NCBI GenBank assembly: GCA_013373205.1 | Contig: JABXIG010000003.1 | Span: 124,001 to 188,000 of the forward strand | Length of the DNA stretch: 64,000 bases | Direction: 5' to 3' | From: Methylocystaceae bacterium | GTDB lineage: Bacteria; Pseudomonadota; Alphaproteobacteria; Rhodospirillales; Terasakiellaceae | Part shown: piece after piece, positions 50,764 to 59,494 of the stretch | Position numbering within the stretch: the first letter of the stretch is position 1 | Layout: the number at the start of each line of letters is the position of its first letter | Made by a program: the position numbers and the translations under genes | Notes under the pieces: generated by a model | Seen by the model: only the letters and a program-made list of their open reading frames with translations | Database searches by the model: none | What the model was told of the DNA's origin: nothing

Positions 50764-51159
50764 TTATCTTCCTTCCTGTGCGCGCAGTAACTGTTTTTGG
50801 ACTTCATCGGCCAGACCAATGCCACCGGATTGTGCCAGTGATTTGCCATATTCCTGAACCAGCATAGATTGCCACATTTTTTCGGCAGATCCGCCGCTGA
50901 AGGGTTCTTCCGCTTCGATACCTTCAAACATGGGTTGCAGCATTTGGCTTAAGAACTGGGCTTCAAATTCAACAGCCGTTTCACGGATTTTACGTTTTTG
51001 CATAGCTGCTGTGAAGCTGGGGTCCTGCATTTGTTTAGCGCTCAGTGCGGCAAAGCTGTTTTGAGCATCTTGATCTTGTTGCCCACCCAGTTTGGTTTGT
51101 GATTGTGCCTGCTGATAGATCATTTGGCTTTGGCTCATAATACTTAAATCAGTCATCAC
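50764..51159 (-). CDS. flgJ: Rod-binding protein FlgJ (muramidase-less)
   Basis: This 131-residue protein contains the FlgJ N-terminal rod-binding domain: IRETAVEFEAQFLSQMLQPMF and GGSAEKMWQSMLVQEYGKSLAQSGGIGLADEVQKQL, read as the WQSML..YGK..A..GGIGLA core. The peptidoglycan-hydrolase domain present in gammaproteobacterial FlgJ is missing, as in most alphaproteobacteria. It would cap the growing rod. It overlaps the flgI stop by 4 bp. Confidence 0.9.
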   Translation of the reverse strand: MMTDLSIMSQSQMIYQQAQSQTKLGGQQDQDAQNSFAALSAKQMQDPSFTAAMQKRKIRETAVEFEAQFLSQMLQPMFEGIEAEEPFSGGSAEKMWQSMLVQEYGKSLAQSGGIGLADEVQKQLLRAQEGR

Positions 51160-52322
51160 ATCACCTCGATCTGGGCTTGAAGGGCACCTGCGGATTTGAT
51201 CGCCTGTAAGATGGTAATCAGGTCGCGTGGGCCAATGCCCAGTGCATTTAAGCCATTGACCAGCTCTTGCAGGGAAACGCCATCATCAAGGACCGTCAGT
51301 TTATTTTCTGCGCCTTCATCAATTTCTGTGTTGGTTCGATCCACAACTTCGGTTGTGCCAACTTCAGCAAAGGGACCGGGTTGGGAAACCTGCTGGTTTT
51401 CCGTAATCCGGATGGTTAGGTTGCCCTGTGCAATCGCAACGGTCGAGATACGTACATTTTCCCCCATGACAATGGTGCCTGTGGTTTCATCAATTACCAC
51501 ACGGGCCATCTGGTCAGGATCGACGCGCAATTGTTCAATATCAGTCAGAAGGTTCACTACGTTACCTTCATAGCTGTCGGGGATATCCATATGCACTGTG
51601 CCCGGGTCTGTCGGACGTGACGCGCTGGTGCCTAAAAATGCATTGATGGCCTGGGAAACGCGACGTGCTGTCGTGAAATCAGGGTTACGCAAGGAGATTT
51701 TTACATCATCCATTTCCGCCATTTCAAAGTTTAGCTCGCGTTCAATGATCGCCCCATTGGCAATGCGTCCAGATGTAGGCACGCCTTTGGTGACGGTTTC
51801 TGCAGCCCCGGCAGCACTAAAACCACCGACGGCCAGCTGACCTTGTGCAACGGCATAAACTTCGCCGTCCGCACCAATAAGCGGGGTAACCAATAAAGTT
51901 CCGCCAAGCAAACTGTCCGCATCGCCTAAGGCGCTGACAGTCACATCAATGCGGGAGCCTTGACGTGCAAAGGGTTTCAACGCGGCTGTTACCATAACGG
52001 CGGCAACATTATCACTGTCCAGCCCGGCTTCGGTTGGTTTAACCCCAAGACGTTCCAGCATGGAAAGAAGGCTTTGCTTGGTGAAATGACCATCTTCCAG
52101 ACCGTCACCCGTGCCATTGAGGCCGACAACCAGGCCGTATCCGACCAGCATGTTGTCACGCACGCCTTCAAAGGTCACGATATCCTTGATCCGTGAAGAT
52201 GCAGATGCTTGTGTCGCACTTATCAAAAGACCAAAAACCAATAAGCCGGCAAGTGCCGCTTTCAGGCTTTTCTCTTTTGCGCTCATAAGCGCGTGATGGG
52301 TTCTCTTTATGACGGCAGTCAT
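51156..52322 (-). CDS. flgI: Flagellar P-ring protein FlgI
   Basis: This 388-residue protein has a Sec signal (LAGLLVFGLLISATQASA) followed by SRIKDIVTFEGVRDNMLVGYGLVVGLNGTGDGL, the conserved FlgI start. It also carries NVAAVMVTAALKPFARQGSRIDVTVSALGDA and the ending LVNGLNALGIGPRDLITILQAIKSAGALQA. FlgI forms the periplasmic P ring around the rod. It is first in a unit with flgJ, flgN, flgK and flgL. A canonical sigma-54 promoter at 52397-52411 lies upstream. Confidence 0.97.
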   Translation of the reverse strand: MTAVIKRTHHALMSAKEKSLKAALAGLLVFGLLISATQASASSRIKDIVTFEGVRDNMLVGYGLVVGLNGTGDGLEDGHFTKQSLLSMLERLGVKPTEAGLDSDNVAAVMVTAALKPFARQGSRIDVTVSALGDADSLLGGTLLVTPLIGADGEVYAVAQGQLAVGGFSAAGAAETVTKGVPTSGRIANGAIIERELNFEMAEMDDVKISLRNPDFTTARRVSQAINAFLGTSASRPTDPGTVHMDIPDSYEGNVVNLLTDIEQLRVDPDQMARVVIDETTGTIVMGENVRISTVAIAQGNLTIRITENQQVSQPGPFAEVGTTEVVDRTNTEIDEGAENKLTVLDDGVSLQELVNGLNALGIGPRDLITILQAIKSAGALQAQIEVM

Positions 52323-52396
52323 GGTGTTTTTCCTATAAAAAGCCGTTGTTTGTCGTGACTCAGTATATAAGTCTTTTTTATCTATTATTTAATATA

Positions 52397-52411
52397 GCAA
52401 ATTCAGTGCCA
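52397..52411 (-). promoter_or_regulatory. Sigma-54 promoter of flgI operon
   Basis: The minus strand reads TGGCACTGAATTTGC, matching the -24/-12 consensus with exact spacing. Transcription would start near 52385, 63 bases before the flgI ATG. The FlbD-like element is 83 bp further upstream. Confidence 0.88.
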
Positions 52412-52493
52412 ATAATTTTACCGTTAAAATACAATGCTTTATTTTGTTGTTTTCTCAATTCTGCCCGTTTTGGCCTGCAGAAAAATCCTACGG

Positions 52494-52508
52494 GGGAAAG
52501 AATTGCCG
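52494..52508. promoter_or_regulatory. FlbD-like element upstream of flgI
   Basis: GGGAAAGAATTGCCG matches CGGCAAGAATTGCCG at 13 of 15 positions. It lies in the 256-bp gap between flgI and the second hook gene, at enhancer distance from the flgI sigma-54 promoter. Confidence 0.5.
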
Positions 52509-52578
52509 GGTGAAAAAAGAACGGCCAACCTTTGTTTAAAAGGTCGGCCATTCTAGAGAATAAATGCAAAATTCTTAT

Positions 52579-54264
52579 TTATCGTTTCAGGTCACGGGCG
52601 ACTTGGCTCATTTCATCGATGGTCTTAAAGGTGGTCGATCCCATGTTATAGGCTTTTTGGGTCATGATCATGGAGGTAAATTCATCAGCCATATCCACGT
52701 TGGAAATTTCGCGGGCATTGGGGACGAATTGTCCCGCACCTTGTCCGCCAGCCACCCGGATCACAGGGGCACTTGTTTCCCCGGAAACCTTAAAAACGTT
52801 TCCATTAATGGGGTCGAGTGAATTTGGGTTGGTGAAGGTCGCCAAAGGCAATTTATAAATCGGACGGGTTGTGGCATCGGCAAAGTGACCGATCATTTCC
52901 CCGCTGGCGTTAAAGCTGACATGATCCAGACGCGCGTTGGACCGTCCATTGTAGTCATAGCTGTTTTCAACCAGTGTACCCGATGCATAATTGGTTACAT
53001 TCTGCATATCCAGTGTGAAGCTTGGAGCACCAGTTGCTGTGCCCGTAATCGTAATGCTGGTTGGGCTTTGAAGTTTTGCACTGCCATCAAAAGTCACAGT
53101 CATGACTGTCGGTGTGCTGTCACCGGAAGCTGAGTCAATATCCAACGGTATGCCATTTTCCAGTACTTCAAGCGAATATTTATTCTTGTCTGCGGCTGCA
53201 ACGGTTCCGTCTTGTGTGAAACCTGTTTCTGTGAGCGCACCCACGGCCGACCCACCAATAGGCTGTGATATTGAACTTAAATCAAGGGTAAAGGTTTCAT
53301 CCCAATCCCCGGTCCCCGTAACGCTGACGGATGCAGGGCTGATAATGTCACCAGTGACCGGATCAAAGGTCACGGTGACTGATGTCGGCGTGGCATCGGT
53401 GTCAATATTAAGGGCCGTACTTCCTTCCTGAACGGCAAGTTCCCAAGTGTTTGCGCCAGAACGCGTCCATTCCAGATTTAAGTCTTTTTCATAACCGCGG
53501 TTATTATAAGTGGTGATGGAACTTGTTGTGGGTGTCCCGATTGCAAGCGCTTCAGGAAGCTGCCAGTTCGGAGTTGCGGTTTGGGTATGGCTGCCCAAAA
53601 CAATATTTGTCCAGCGCAATTGGAAGGTTTTGGATGCCCCGGTGGCATCAAAGGTTTTAATGTAGGTCGATTCTGAATAATTCACCGCAGCATCGGAGGG
53701 GACGTTCAATCCGATGGAGGCTGTGGTCGTGGCTTCGCCGTTATTGGTAAAAGTTTCCGGGTCAATTCGCATAGGGGCAAGGGAGCCTTCATCTGTCGGG
53801 AAGGTTTCTTGGTCCGCATTCACCGGCCAACCCATAACGTAGTAGCCATTTTTATCAACCACATAGCCTTCGCGTGTGGTGACCGTATTGCCATTAAGTG
53901 TGGTGGTGATTTCATTCCCCAAGGACATGCCTAACATGCCGTCACGGCCGTAATAAGTCGTCCCATTACCATCAAGTTGTGTATTTAAAACGAAAAAACC
54001 ATTACCATTGATGGCGACATCCAGATTACTGTCACTACCAAGCAACTGGCCTTGCTGGTCAACCAATGTGCGGGTGATGCCGTTGACACCACCGATATCA
54101 TGGTTATTGCCATAGGTTCGCGCGACCATCGTATAGAAGTTGGTTTGACTTCTTTTGTACCCCCCTGTGTTCAGGTTGGCGATGTTCATGCCGATGACTT
54201 CCATGGCCTTGCTTTGGGCCAGCATCGCACCGACAGGGGCTGCGAATTGTCCAAGCAAACTCAT
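52579..54264 (-). CDS. Second FlgE-like hook/basal-body protein
   Basis: This 561-residue paralogue of FlgE has the N-terminal signature MEVIGMNIANLNTGGYKRSQ, the FlgE block DVAINGNGFFVLNTQ, and the C-terminal VDMADEFTSMIMTQKAYNMGSTTFKTIDEM. The middle contains two related beta modules (around residues 275-335 and 355-425), each with a TxxTVTFD...SPxSxxxTGT...FTLD pattern, suggesting an internal duplication. It has its own sigma-54 promoter and FlbD-like site and lies upstream of flgI, apart from flgD/fliK. It may be a specialised hook, distal rod or alternative hook subunit; FlgG-like length rules are not met. Confidence 0.85.
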   Translation of the reverse strand: MSLLGQFAAPVGAMLAQSKAMEVIGMNIANLNTGGYKRSQTNFYTMVARTYGNNHDIGGVNGITRTLVDQQGQLLGSDSNLDVAINGNGFFVLNTQLDGNGTTYYGRDGMLGMSLGNEITTTLNGNTVTTREGYVVDKNGYYVMGWPVNADQETFPTDEGSLAPMRIDPETFTNNGEATTTASIGLNVPSDAAVNYSESTYIKTFDATGASKTFQLRWTNIVLGSHTQTATPNWQLPEALAIGTPTTSSITTYNNRGYEKDLNLEWTRSGANTWELAVQEGSTALNIDTDATPTSVTVTFDPVTGDIISPASVSVTGTGDWDETFTLDLSSISQPIGGSAVGALTETGFTQDGTVAAADKNKYSLEVLENGIPLDIDSASGDSTPTVMTVTFDGSAKLQSPTSITITGTATGAPSFTLDMQNVTNYASGTLVENSYDYNGRSNARLDHVSFNASGEMIGHFADATTRPIYKLPLATFTNPNSLDPINGNVFKVSGETSAPVIRVAGGQGAGQFVPNAREISNVDMADEFTSMIMTQKAYNMGSTTFKTIDEMSQVARDLKR

Positions 54265-54325
54265 TATGGGCCTCGTTTCGTTTTAGTTTACAACAAAGAA
54301 GGTACATTGACCTGTAAAGGTAAAA

Positions 54326-54340
54326 GCAAAGGCTGTGCCA
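54326..54340 (-). promoter_or_regulatory. Sigma-54 promoter of second hook gene
   Basis: The minus strand reads TGGCACAGCCTTTGC, with correct -24/-12 spacing, 62 bases upstream of the gene start. The predicted transcript start is about 54315. Confidence 0.88.
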
Positions 54341-54411
54341 TATATTTTTTGTTTTAAAACAATGGATTAAAAATATCACATCAAAGAGAAACAGGTATAA
54401 ACTGCCATACC

Positions 54412-54426
54412 CGGCAAGAATTGCCC
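54412..54426. promoter_or_regulatory. FlbD-like palindrome between second hook gene and fliX
   Basis: CGGCAA-GAA-TTGCCC is a near-perfect inverted repeat, 72 bp upstream of the sigma-54 promoter and 83 bp before fliX. Because fliX is divergent, the site could also affect fliX. Confidence 0.65.
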
Positions 54427-54508
54427 GGTTAAATTGACAGGCTATCATTTGTTAAGTGATTCAGGTTATACTATAGGGAAATCAGCTTAAATACGTGCGG
54501 ATAAAATT

Positions 54509-54949
54509 ATGAAAATTTCCAATACAGGACCGACAAAAGGGGTAACAAGCACCTCTAAAAAATCCAAATCCTCTTCAAGCGAGAAAAGCAGCTTTGCCTC
54601 ACATCTGGATAAGGCGCCTGGTGGGGAAGGACATACGGAAGTTATGGAAACCATGCCTGTGGCTTCTATGGATTCGATTTTATCCCTTCAAGAAGTGGGT
54701 GACAGTACTGAAGAAGAACATCGCCGTGCGCTTTACATGCGCGGTGAAGATATTCTGGACCGTCTAAGTGAAATCCAACGTGAAATCTTAAGCGGGGCGA
54801 TTTCAGTAGATCGTTTGCAAAATTTAGCTCATTTACTGCGCTCGCGTCGTCAAACGGTTGATGATCCTGAGCTTGCGCAGATTATTGACGAGATCGAATT
54901 GCGTGCCGAAGTTGAAATTGCCAAATGGGGCCGTACCCGTAAAACATGA
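54509..54949 (+). CDS. fliX: Flagellar assembly regulator FliX
   Basis: This 146-residue protein has a Ser/Lys-rich N-terminus and a helical C-terminal domain (RRALYMRGEDILDRLSEIQREILSGAISVDRLQNLAHLLR, with the core LDRLSEIQREIL) that matches FliX. FliX is an alphaproteobacterial protein that links completion of early basal-body assembly to FlbD activity. It is divergent from a sigma-54 hook gene. flbD itself is at 4.5 kb, so the pair are about 50 kb apart in this window. Confidence 0.88.
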   Translation: MKISNTGPTKGVTSTSKKSKSSSSEKSSFASHLDKAPGGEGHTEVMETMPVASMDSILSLQEVGDSTEEEHRRALYMRGEDILDRLSEIQREILSGAISVDRLQNLAHLLRSRRQTVDDPELAQIIDEIELRAEVEIAKWGRTRKT

Positions 54950-55008
54950 TTTAGGCCGTACATTTTTCCTTTTTTACAATAAACTTTTCCAATAGGTAAG
55001 AAAACCTC

Positions 55009-55037
55009 TTGCGATTGAAGTCGACTCTCCTTATATT
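55009..55037 (+). promoter_or_regulatory. Sigma-70-like promoter of dksA
   Basis: TTGCGA at 55009-55014 and TATATT at 55032-55037 are separated by 17 bp, 48 bp upstream of the dksA start. Both hexamers are close to consensus. Confidence 0.55.
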
Positions 55038-55084
55038 GCGGCGCAATTTAATAGGATTGCCCATGTCATGAAGGAATACAGGGG

Positions 55085-55501
55085 ATGACCGTCACATTGG
55101 CGCATGATTATAAACCTTCGTCTGACGAAGAGTTTATGAACGACAACATGAAAGAATACTTTCGCCAGAAGCTTCTGGACTGGAAGGATGAACTTATTCG
55201 TGAATCCAACGAAACCCTTGAGCATCTACAACATGAAAATAACCAGGCACCGGACCTGGCAGATCGTGCTTCAATGGAAACAGATCGTGCGCTGGAATTG
55301 CGTACCCGTGATCGTGCCCGCAAGCTGATCAACAAAATTGATGCGGCGCTGGAACGTATCGACGATGGCACCTATGGCTACTGTGAAGAAACAGATGAGC
55401 CCATTGGCATTCGCCGCTTGGAAGCCCGTCCTATTGCGACCTTGAGCATTGAAGCTCAGGAACGTCACGAACGTTTGGAAAAGACACATCGCGACGATTA
55501 A
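55085..55501 (+). CDS. dksA: RNA polymerase-binding protein DksA
   Basis: This 138-residue DksA has the coiled-coil arm with the tip motif DLADRAS and the C-terminal YGYCEETDEPIGIRRLEARPIATL. DksA binds the RNA polymerase secondary channel and, with ppGpp, adjusts transcription. Of the four zinc-finger cysteines only the first remains (Cys100; the others are Thr103, Ser121 and Ala124), so no classical zinc site is expected. It sits between fliX and pseC, with its own promoter and terminator. A GTG or internal Met start (EEFMNDNM) is possible but ATG 55085 has GGGG upstream. Confidence 0.93.
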   Translation: MTVTLAHDYKPSSDEEFMNDNMKEYFRQKLLDWKDELIRESNETLEHLQHENNQAPDLADRASMETDRALELRTRDRARKLINKIDAALERIDDGTYGYCEETDEPIGIRRLEARPIATLSIEAQERHERLEKTHRDD

Positions 55502-55525
55502 GTCTTTCGGATTAGTGAATTAAAG

Positions 55526-55558
55526 AAAAAGCGATAATCTACGGGTTGTCGCTTTTTT
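55526..55558 (+). terminator. Terminator after dksA
   Basis: AAAAAGCGATAA pairs with TTGTCGCTTTTT (one G-U pair) around a short loop, with a T7 run at the end. It lies 25 bp after the dksA stop and 40 bp before pseC. Confidence 0.85.
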
Positions 55559-55597
55559 TGTTCCGTGTCATCTTTTAAAAAATGAAAAGGATACACG

Positions 55598-56734
55598 ATG
55601 AAACCCTATGCTCGCCCGGACGTAACCCCAGAAGATATTGAGGCGGTTACAGCTGTTTTGAAAAGTCAGTTTTTGACCACAGGCCCCAAAGTGCCTGAGT
55701 TGGAACAGCTGTTTGCAAAACTGGTAGAGGCAAAAGAAGCGGTTGCCTGTAGTAATGGAACGACGGCCCTTCATCTGGCTTCATTGGCGATTGGTCTGAA
55801 GCCGGGAGATAAAGTTATTGTGCCAAGTTTGACATTTTTATCCACAGCAAATGCAGTCAGAATGTGCGGTGCAGATGTCGTCTTCTGTGATGTTGATCCT
55901 GAAACTGGGATCATGACGCTGGATGATTTAAAAGTGGCCGCGGATAAAGCAGGCGCAGGAGTTGTTGCAGTCTATCCGGTCCATATTGGTGGGCATTGTG
56001 CGGATATGAAAGCAATCTCAAGCTTTGCACGTGAACGGGGCTGGAAAATCGTCGAAGATGCCTGTCATGCCTTGGGCGGGACAAATCAGGGCTTTAAGGT
56101 TGGGGCCTGTGGGTATAGTGATCTGGCGTGTTTTTCCCTGCATGCGACGAAATGTTTTACCACCTGTGAAGGCGGCATGATCTCAACAAATGATCCTTAT
56201 TATGCGGAAAAAATGCGTATCTTGCGTTGTCATGGGATGGAACGCGATCCTGAAACAGGCCCTTGGGCCTATAAAATGGACGCTCTAGGTTATAATTACC
56301 GTTTAACTGATGTGCAGGCTGCCCTCGGGATCAGTCAGCTTGGACGTGTTGAAAATGTTCGACAGCGCAGAAAAGAAATCGTTGAACGATATCGCAAAGC
56401 CCTTGATGGCCTGACCCCGCACATGAAATCGGTGGAACCAACAGGGCAGGGGGAACCTTTGTTGCATCTTTTTCAGTTATTGATCGATTTTGATGCATTG
56501 GGCAAAAGCCGGGCACAGGTGGTGACAGAATTAATGGCGCTTGGGGTTGGCACGCAGGTTCATTATATTCCGGTTTCCGCACAACCTTATTATGAAAATC
56601 TATATGGAAAGTCAGATTGCCAACATGCACAAAAATTTTATCAACGTGTCTTGGCGTTGCCGCTTTATGTTGGGCTGGCGGATGATGATGTAGATAATAT
56701 TATAAAAGCCGTTAAGTCAGTTTGTGCTTTATAA
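55598..56734 (+). CDS. pseC: PLP-dependent sugar aminotransferase, probable PseC
   Basis: This 378-residue DegT/DnrJ/EryC1-family enzyme has SNGTTALHLASLAIG for phosphate binding, VEDACHALGG (Asp154), and the internal aldimine lysine at 185 in LHATKCFTTCEGGMI. NYRLTDVQAALG is also present. The start KPYARPDVTPEDIEAV and the LTTGP block resemble PseC, which adds the 4-amino group in pseudaminic acid synthesis. PseC is otherwise missing from the two glycan clusters at 24 and 42-46 kb, so this is the natural candidate although it is 9 kb from pseF. The dksA terminator precedes it, so it may rely on readthrough or a weak promoter of its own. Confidence 0.8.
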   Translation: MKPYARPDVTPEDIEAVTAVLKSQFLTTGPKVPELEQLFAKLVEAKEAVACSNGTTALHLASLAIGLKPGDKVIVPSLTFLSTANAVRMCGADVVFCDVDPETGIMTLDDLKVAADKAGAGVVAVYPVHIGGHCADMKAISSFARERGWKIVEDACHALGGTNQGFKVGACGYSDLACFSLHATKCFTTCEGGMISTNDPYYAEKMRILRCHGMERDPETGPWAYKMDALGYNYRLTDVQAALGISQLGRVENVRQRRKEIVERYRKALDGLTPHMKSVEPTGQGEPLLHLFQLLIDFDALGKSRAQVVTELMALGVGTQVHYIPVSAQPYYENLYGKSDCQHAQKFYQRVLALPLYVGLADDDVDNIIKAVKSVCAL

Positions 56735-56737
56735 AAA

Positions 56738-56765
56738 AAGGCCGAAGCTTGAGGGCTTCGGCCTT
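56738..56765. terminator. Terminator between pseC and flgH
   Basis: An 11-bp perfect stem, AAGGCCGAAGC with its complement, and a 6-nt loop lie between convergent pseC and flgH. A T7 run follows on the minus strand, so it best serves flgH; the plus-side tail is weaker. Confidence 0.85.
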
Positions 56766-56827
56766 GAGTTTACCTAGTGTCTTAGAGCGATAAGAGCTAG
56801 GGCATTGGTTAGCTGAAACAGGTCAGC

Positions 56828-57583
56828 TTAGAAGGGTGAGAGGACGTCCAGCACCTGCATACCCCAACGAGGTTGCTGCAGTTCGCTGACATTGCCGCGA
56901 CCACCGTAGGTCACACGCATCTCTGCAATTTTTGTATGGTCGATTGAATTGGACGAGGAAATATCTTCCGGGCGGATGATGCCTGTGATGTTCAGCTCGC
57001 GCAGTTCATAGTTTACCAGTGTTTCCTGACGGCCATTGATGACCAGATTGCCATTAGGTAAAATTTGAGTAATCACAGCGGCAACAGTCAAGGCGATGGT
57101 TTCATCCCGGGCAATTTTACCTTCACCCGTTGTGGTGTGATCTGTATCCAAGCTGACCGTGGATGTATTTAGAACGTTACCGGAAACAATCTTGCCAAGG
57201 CCGGCTTCAAAGCCAAACAGGTTGGTGATGTTGCCATCTTCGGTGTCATCCCGGGTCCGGGTGGTTTTGTTGTTAATCGCCGCACTGTCTGAAATCGCAA
57301 CGGTGACGGTCAGGATATCACCAATTTCATTGGCACGATTATCTTTAAAGAAGGCACGCGCCCCGCTGCGCCACAAAGAATTCGGGTTCACAAAATTAGC
57401 ATGTGGCGTTGGCATGGGCATGCTGACCGGTTGATAATCCGGACGATGGGTCGGGTTAACGATCTCGGTCGTTTTCGGGCCGTCACCAATTTGGGACAGG
57501 CGGGTAAACAGGTTACAGGCGGATAAAGAAGACATCATTAAGATGAGGGCTGCAACCCGGAGAATGTGTTTTCTATGTAACAT
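56828..57583 (-). CDS. flgH: Flagellar L-ring lipoprotein FlgH
   Basis: This 251-residue protein has a lipoprotein signal with LSAC lipobox (Cys23) and the FlgH core: NPNSLWRSGARAFFKDNRANEIGDILTVTVAI, and later NGNLVINGRQETLVNYELRELNITGIIRPEDIS, read as INGRQE and LNITGIIRPEDI. It forms the outer-membrane L ring. It ends the flgF-flgG-flgA-flgH unit and is followed by a terminator. Confidence 0.97.
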   Translation of the reverse strand: MLHRKHILRVAALILMMSSLSACNLFTRLSQIGDGPKTTEIVNPTHRPDYQPVSMPMPTPHANFVNPNSLWRSGARAFFKDNRANEIGDILTVTVAISDSAAINNKTTRTRDDTEDGNITNLFGFEAGLGKIVSGNVLNTSTVSLDTDHTTTGEGKIARDETIALTVAAVITQILPNGNLVINGRQETLVNYELRELNITGIIRPEDISSSNSIDHTKIAEMRVTYGGRGNVSELQQPRWGMQVLDVLSPF

Positions 57584-57634
57584 TTTCGATCTCCTAACTT
57601 TTTGCTCTAAGATTTAACAACGTGCCGATTTAAT

Positions 57635-58645
57635 TTAATTATTGAGGGCAAGTTGGGCGTTGTATTGTCCTGTCGGCAAGACAGTGACGACTGAACTTCC
57701 AACCACAACCGCTTCGATCGTACGGCTAGTGTTGGTATTGGTGATGCGGATAGTTTCGCCATCAGCACCGTTTTGCATAGCTTTGCCCCGCGAGGTCAGC
57801 ATCATGCCCGGTTTTTTCAAAATGATTGTTACCAGACTGCCTTTTTCGACCAAAACAGGACGTTGAATGTCAGATGCACGGATCGGTTTTTCCTGGCGTA
57901 GGTGACGTTTCGGGCTCATGCCCACCAAGCTGTGGACATCGGTGATGATGTCACGTTGGGCGCGGTCAGCACGCATCTGGATCCAGTGAATATCATTTTC
58001 TGAAATGACATCGCCCTTTGCGACCCGGCGTGCCAATGTGGGAACGTCGATCATTTTCAAAACCTGACCGGTGACGCGAACGCGTTGGATCGCATTCATA
58101 TTTTTTTCACCGACCGCAACGATGGCGGCAAAGCGCATGGATCTGCGGTTAAAGGTCACGTCTTCAATTTTGATTTCCGGCATGATTTCTGTCGGCACAT
58201 GAAGGCGCAGATTGCGGTTACTCAGCTGAATTTTTGCATTTTGCGGCAAGTCATACTGCATCATGGCCGTCATCAGGCTGTCCTGAATTTCGTCACGGTT
58301 GATGATAATGCTGTCCCGGCTGACCATAGCACGCAGGTCAGCAGAAAGGGGACGCCATTGCAGACCATAGGCCCGTGCCACGCGAAACAGCCAACGCGCA
58401 TCAAAAGAGGCGCGGCGTCCCGGTTTTGGGGCGTAAGCTACGGCGGTTTCGGCTTTATCCAGAGGGACATTGTCAAAAAGATCACCCAAGCGGATATACG
58501 AGCCTGACACAATGATATTTTCGCGCAATGTGACAGGACCATCGTTGCCCAAGGCCAAATCTTCGTCTGTCTGATCTGCCGAGATCGCAGGGGCGGCCAG
58601 CAAAAGCAAAGTGAAGAAAGTTATATATGAAATAAAACGTTTCAT
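57635..58645 (-). CDS. flgA: Flagellar P-ring assembly chaperone FlgA
   Basis: This 336-residue protein has a Sec signal (ISYITFFTLLLLAAPAISA) and a C-terminal SAF domain with RRVAKGDVISENDIHWIQM, SLVGMSPKRHLRQEKPIRASDIQRP, and LVTIILKKPGMMLTSRGKAMQNGADGETIRI. FlgA assists P-ring formation by FlgI in the periplasm. It is longer than enterobacterial FlgA (about 220) because of an extra N-terminal half. It lies between flgG and flgH. Confidence 0.93.
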   Translation of the reverse strand: MKRFISYITFFTLLLLAAPAISADQTDEDLALGNDGPVTLRENIIVSGSYIRLGDLFDNVPLDKAETAVAYAPKPGRRASFDARWLFRVARAYGLQWRPLSADLRAMVSRDSIIINRDEIQDSLMTAMMQYDLPQNAKIQLSNRNLRLHVPTEIMPEIKIEDVTFNRRSMRFAAIVAVGEKNMNAIQRVRVTGQVLKMIDVPTLARRVAKGDVISENDIHWIQMRADRAQRDIITDVHSLVGMSPKRHLRQEKPIRASDIQRPVLVEKGSLVTIILKKPGMMLTSRGKAMQNGADGETIRITNTNTSRTIEAVVVGSSVVTVLPTGQYNAQLALNN

Positions 58646-58659
58646 GGATCAAACCCTCC

Positions 58660-59445
58660 CTAGCGCATTTGCGACAAGGTGCCCATCATCTCATCAGAGG
58701 TGGAGATCACCTTGGAGTTCATTTCATAGGCACGTTGGGCGGAAATCAGGTTGGTCACTTCGGAAACCGCATTCACGTTGGAGGTTTCCAAAAAGCCTTG
58801 CAGGATGCTGCCGTAGCCTGTTGTTGCAGGTGCAGCTGTTGCCGGCTGACCGGAAGCTTCTGTTTCCAGATAATAGTTCGACCCTTGTGCACTAAGGCCT
58901 GCCGGGTTGGCGAAGGACGCAAGTGTCAGTTGACCAACGTTTTGCAAAGCGATTTGACCATCAATTTTTGCCAGAACTTCACCACTAGAGTTCACCGTCA
59001 CATCAACGGCGTTGGCTGGGATCGTCAGACCGGGCTGAACCAGATAGCCGTCGTGTGTCACCAGTTCGCCACTGCCGTTGAGCTGGAACGTGCCGTCACG
59101 GGTATAAGCCGTTTCCCCACTGGGTAGCGTGATTTGAAAAAAGCCGTTCCCTTGAATAGCAAGGTCAAATGTGTTGTCAGTGGCGCTCAGGTTACCTTGT
59201 TCGTGGATACGGTAAACGGCAGCCAGTTTCACACCCAGACCCAACTGAACCCCGGTTGGTACAACAGAACCATCTTGGCCGGATGTTGAACCGACACGAC
59301 GCAGGTTTTGATACAAAAGGTCGTGGAATTCTGTACGACGGCGTTGAAACGCTGTGGTGTTCATGTTCGCCAGGTTGTTCGAAATGACTTCAACATTTTG
59401 TTGTTGAGCCAGCATGCCTGTTGCACCGATACTTAATGATCTCAT
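58660..59445 (-). CDS. flgG: Distal rod protein FlgG
   Basis: This 261-residue protein has the usual FlgG length and signatures: MRSLSIGATGMLAQQQNVEVISNNLANMNTTAFQRRR, read as MLAQQQNVEVISNNLAN and the rod motif, DLAIQGNGFFQITLPSG, and SNVNAVSEVTNLISAQRAYEMNSKVISTSDEMM. It forms the distal rod. It follows flgF by 49 bp and is 14 bp ahead of flgA. Confidence 0.97.
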   Translation of the reverse strand: MRSLSIGATGMLAQQQNVEVISNNLANMNTTAFQRRRTEFHDLLYQNLRRVGSTSGQDGSVVPTGVQLGLGVKLAAVYRIHEQGNLSATDNTFDLAIQGNGFFQITLPSGETAYTRDGTFQLNGSGELVTHDGYLVQPGLTIPANAVDVTVNSSGEVLAKIDGQIALQNVGQLTLASFANPAGLSAQGSNYYLETEASGQPATAAPATTGYGSILQGFLETSNVNAVSEVTNLISAQRAYEMNSKVISTSDEMMGTLSQMR

Positions 59446-59494
59446 TGTTTTAACTCCTAACTTATTCGCTCTTTGTTAGCCGTTTGATCGGCGC

